DNA of 49,178 bases from Nitrososphaerota archaeon (GTDB taxonomy: Archaea > Thermoproteota > Nitrososphaeria > Nitrososphaerales > JAAOZN01): positions 1 to 49,178 of the forward strand of contig JAAOZN010000083.1 in the NCBI GenBank assembly GCA_011605775.1. The letters run 5' to 3'. Below are positions 48,233 to 49,178 of the stretch, piece by piece (the first letter of the stretch is position 1; each line of letters begins with the position of its first letter). A model generated the notes under the pieces. It ran no database searches and was not told the DNA's origin. It was given only the letters and a program-made list of their open reading frames with translations. The position numbers and the translations under genes are program-made.

Positions 48233-49178
48233 CAAGGTACCTCCACCAAACCTAGGAAGCGTAGCGCATCTAGAAGCCCTTCGGCGTATCCTATGCTTAG
48301 TATGGCTAGCTCAGGCTTTCCTTCGTTTAGGAAGCGTAGTGCGTCGCTGCTGTAGCAGTCGACGTTTTCAAGTAGATCGGTGGTGTTGAGTTTGGTTTCC
48401 TTTGTGGTGAGCATCTCTCTTACCCTCTTTAGGGTTGCGCGGGTCTTCTCAACGTATCTGGGTACTAAAATGTTAGCCTTACTCTTGGCGTATTGTGTGT
48501 TGTTGGCGTTGCTGCACTCTGTCTTGAAGAGTGTTTCGACGGCTTCTGCTTCTGTAAAGTGTAGGTCTGCTGGTATCACTATGCTGTAGGGTGGTTCGCC
48601 GTAGTCGTAGTGTAGGAGATCTTTGAGCTGCCCAACTTTTATCAGCTGGTTTCTTTGGCATAGGCGTGCTGCGACAGCTGCGAATAGATTTGGGTTGAGG
48701 ATTCCTAGCCTCGCTTCTTCGTCTGCGTCGATCAGCATCTTTAGGGCTTCGCTTGGGGTTAGGTTTCGGTTTGGGTGCCACTCTAGTAGTAGGAGTGTGT
48801 GTAGCCCTCTGAGTAGGTTCCAGTGGATGGTGTCTAGCACTGTGAGCGCTGCTTGTGGCGATGCTGTTACGGTGACGGTTTTGCCGAATTTGTATTGGTG
48901 GAGCCCTAGTTCGCCTGCTATGCAGCAGACTATGGATGTGCTGTGTATTATCTTGGTTTGCACACCCTCTTTGACCGCTCTCACCCTGAGCTCTTGGTGT
49001 GTTGTCGCAACCATGGGGTCTCCTGAGCACGCTAACGCTACATCAGCCTCCTTCGCCTCTCTAAGAATCCTTCTACCATCTTCCACGAACTCCCTAGACA
49101 CCTCCCTAACCTCTCTTCCCAAGAACTCTGCCAGCTCCTCTGCCGATGGCGCTGATGGGTTTGTGTAGCGCTCAAGGT
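48229..49178 (-). CDS. dph5: Diphthine synthase fused to DUF357, 5' partial
   Basis: The frame is open to the window edge; at least 316 codons are seen. The N-terminal part is diphthine synthase (YTNPSAPSAEELAEFLGREV, ALACSGDPMVATTHQELR, HSTSIVCCIAGELGLHQYKFGKTVTVT, DLHFTEAEAVETLF), which methylates the modified histidine of EF2. The last ~90 residues (VPRYVEKTRATLKRV, SSDALRFLNEGKPELAILSIGYAEGLLDALRFLGL) match DUF357, usually a separate small protein encoded next to dph5 or ribL. A TTG at 49122 is in frame, but the residues before it belong to Dph5, so the true start lies beyond the window. Confidence 0.9.
   Translation of the reverse strand, partial: LERYTNPSAPSAEELAEFLGREVREVSREFVEDGRRILREAKEADVALACSGDPMVATTHQELRVRAVKEGVQTKIIHSTSIVCCIAGELGLHQYKFGKTVTVTASPQAALTVLDTIHWNLLRGLHTLLLLEWHPNRNLTPSEALKMLIDADEEARLGILNPNLFAAVAARLCQRNQLIKVGQLKDLLHYDYGEPPYSIVIPADLHFTEAEAVETLFKTECSNANNTQYAKSKANILVPRYVEKTRATLKRVREMLTTKETKLNTTDLLENVDCYSSDALRFLNEGKPELAILSIGYAEGLLDALRFLGLVEVPW

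Noticed and set aside
48479-49030. Minus-strand frame of 183 codons in a second frame of dph5
   Set aside because: Arg/Pro/Ser-rich product from the shifted frame of the diphthine synthase; no start signal.
1-49178. CRISPR array, insertion sequence, prophage or rRNA
   Set aside because: No regularly spaced repeats, transposase or integrase frames, phage genes or rRNA sequence were seen on either strand.

Overview
The window is chromosomal archaeal DNA, most likely from a TACK-lineage archaeon (Nitrososphaerota/Thermoproteota side, for example a relative of Caldarchaeales or a non-ammonia-oxidising Nitrososphaeria; the exact lineage is inference). Evidence: archaeal transcription factor B, archaeal DnaG, Pelota, ribosomal protein S6e, MCM next to a GINS subunit, Hel308, a 7S/SRP RNA with archaeal helices, CTP-dependent riboflavin kinase, diphthine synthase, many TTG/GTG starts, and TATA boxes lying about 26 nt before apparently leaderless starts. 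I see no phage, insertion sequence, CRISPR array or rRNA.

Layout. 0.1-4.7 kb: PhoU-like regulator, TFB, DnaG and Pelota. 4.7-7.5 kb: CutA, succinyl-CoA synthetase (sucC-sucD) and RidA. 7.5-11.5 kb: a frameshifted DoxX gene divergent from an HxlR regulator, a site-2 protease, a tRNA 2-thiolation enzyme, SRP RNA and S6e. 11.6-13.5 kb: peroxiredoxin, a gamma-carbonic-anhydrase-like protein lacking a metal ligand, a small zincin and a Mut7-C protein. 13.5-18 kb: a frameshifted 4-hydroxybutyryl-CoA dehydratase divergent from a zinc alcohol dehydrogenase, then an aldehyde:ferredoxin oxidoreductase. 18.2-21.2 kb: glycosyltransferase, MscS channel and trehalose-6-phosphatase, a likely osmotic/trehalose operon. 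21.2-25.9 kb: a 55-residue Cys-rich protein, tRNA-Glu(CTC), two DtxR-like/FeoA proteins, FeoB and MoeA.

26-30.7 kb: PH-like membrane protein, SPOUT methyltransferase, PDCD5-like protein, RtcB and an asparagine-synthetase-like protein without a glutaminase nucleophile. 30.7-35.5 kb: Hel308, MCM and GINS in one tightly packed minus-strand run that may continue through the AsnB-like gene to RtcB. 35.6-38.7 kb: NifU-like protein followed by a two-subunit 2-oxoacid:ferredoxin oxidoreductase. 38.7-42.8 kb: sugar epimerase, DUF1847, hemerythrin-like protein and glucan phosphorylase. 42.9-45.6 kb: the three-gene homocysteine (aspartate-semialdehyde sulfuration) operon. 45.7-49.2 kb: translin, endonuclease V, riboflavin kinase, FAD synthetase, and a diphthine synthase fused to DUF357 that runs off the window.

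Physiology suggested: anaerobic or microaerophilic ferredoxin-based metabolism (oxoacid and aldehyde:ferredoxin oxidoreductases, succinyl-CoA synthetase, 4-hydroxybutyryl-CoA chemistry), ferrous iron uptake, glycogen and trehalose metabolism, and sulfide-dependent homocysteine synthesis. The points most worth checking are two single-frameshift genes, paired HTH domains on both flavin cofactor enzymes, the Dph5-DUF357 fusion, the AsnB-like protein coupled to Hel308, and several perfect inverted repeats placed on promoters.
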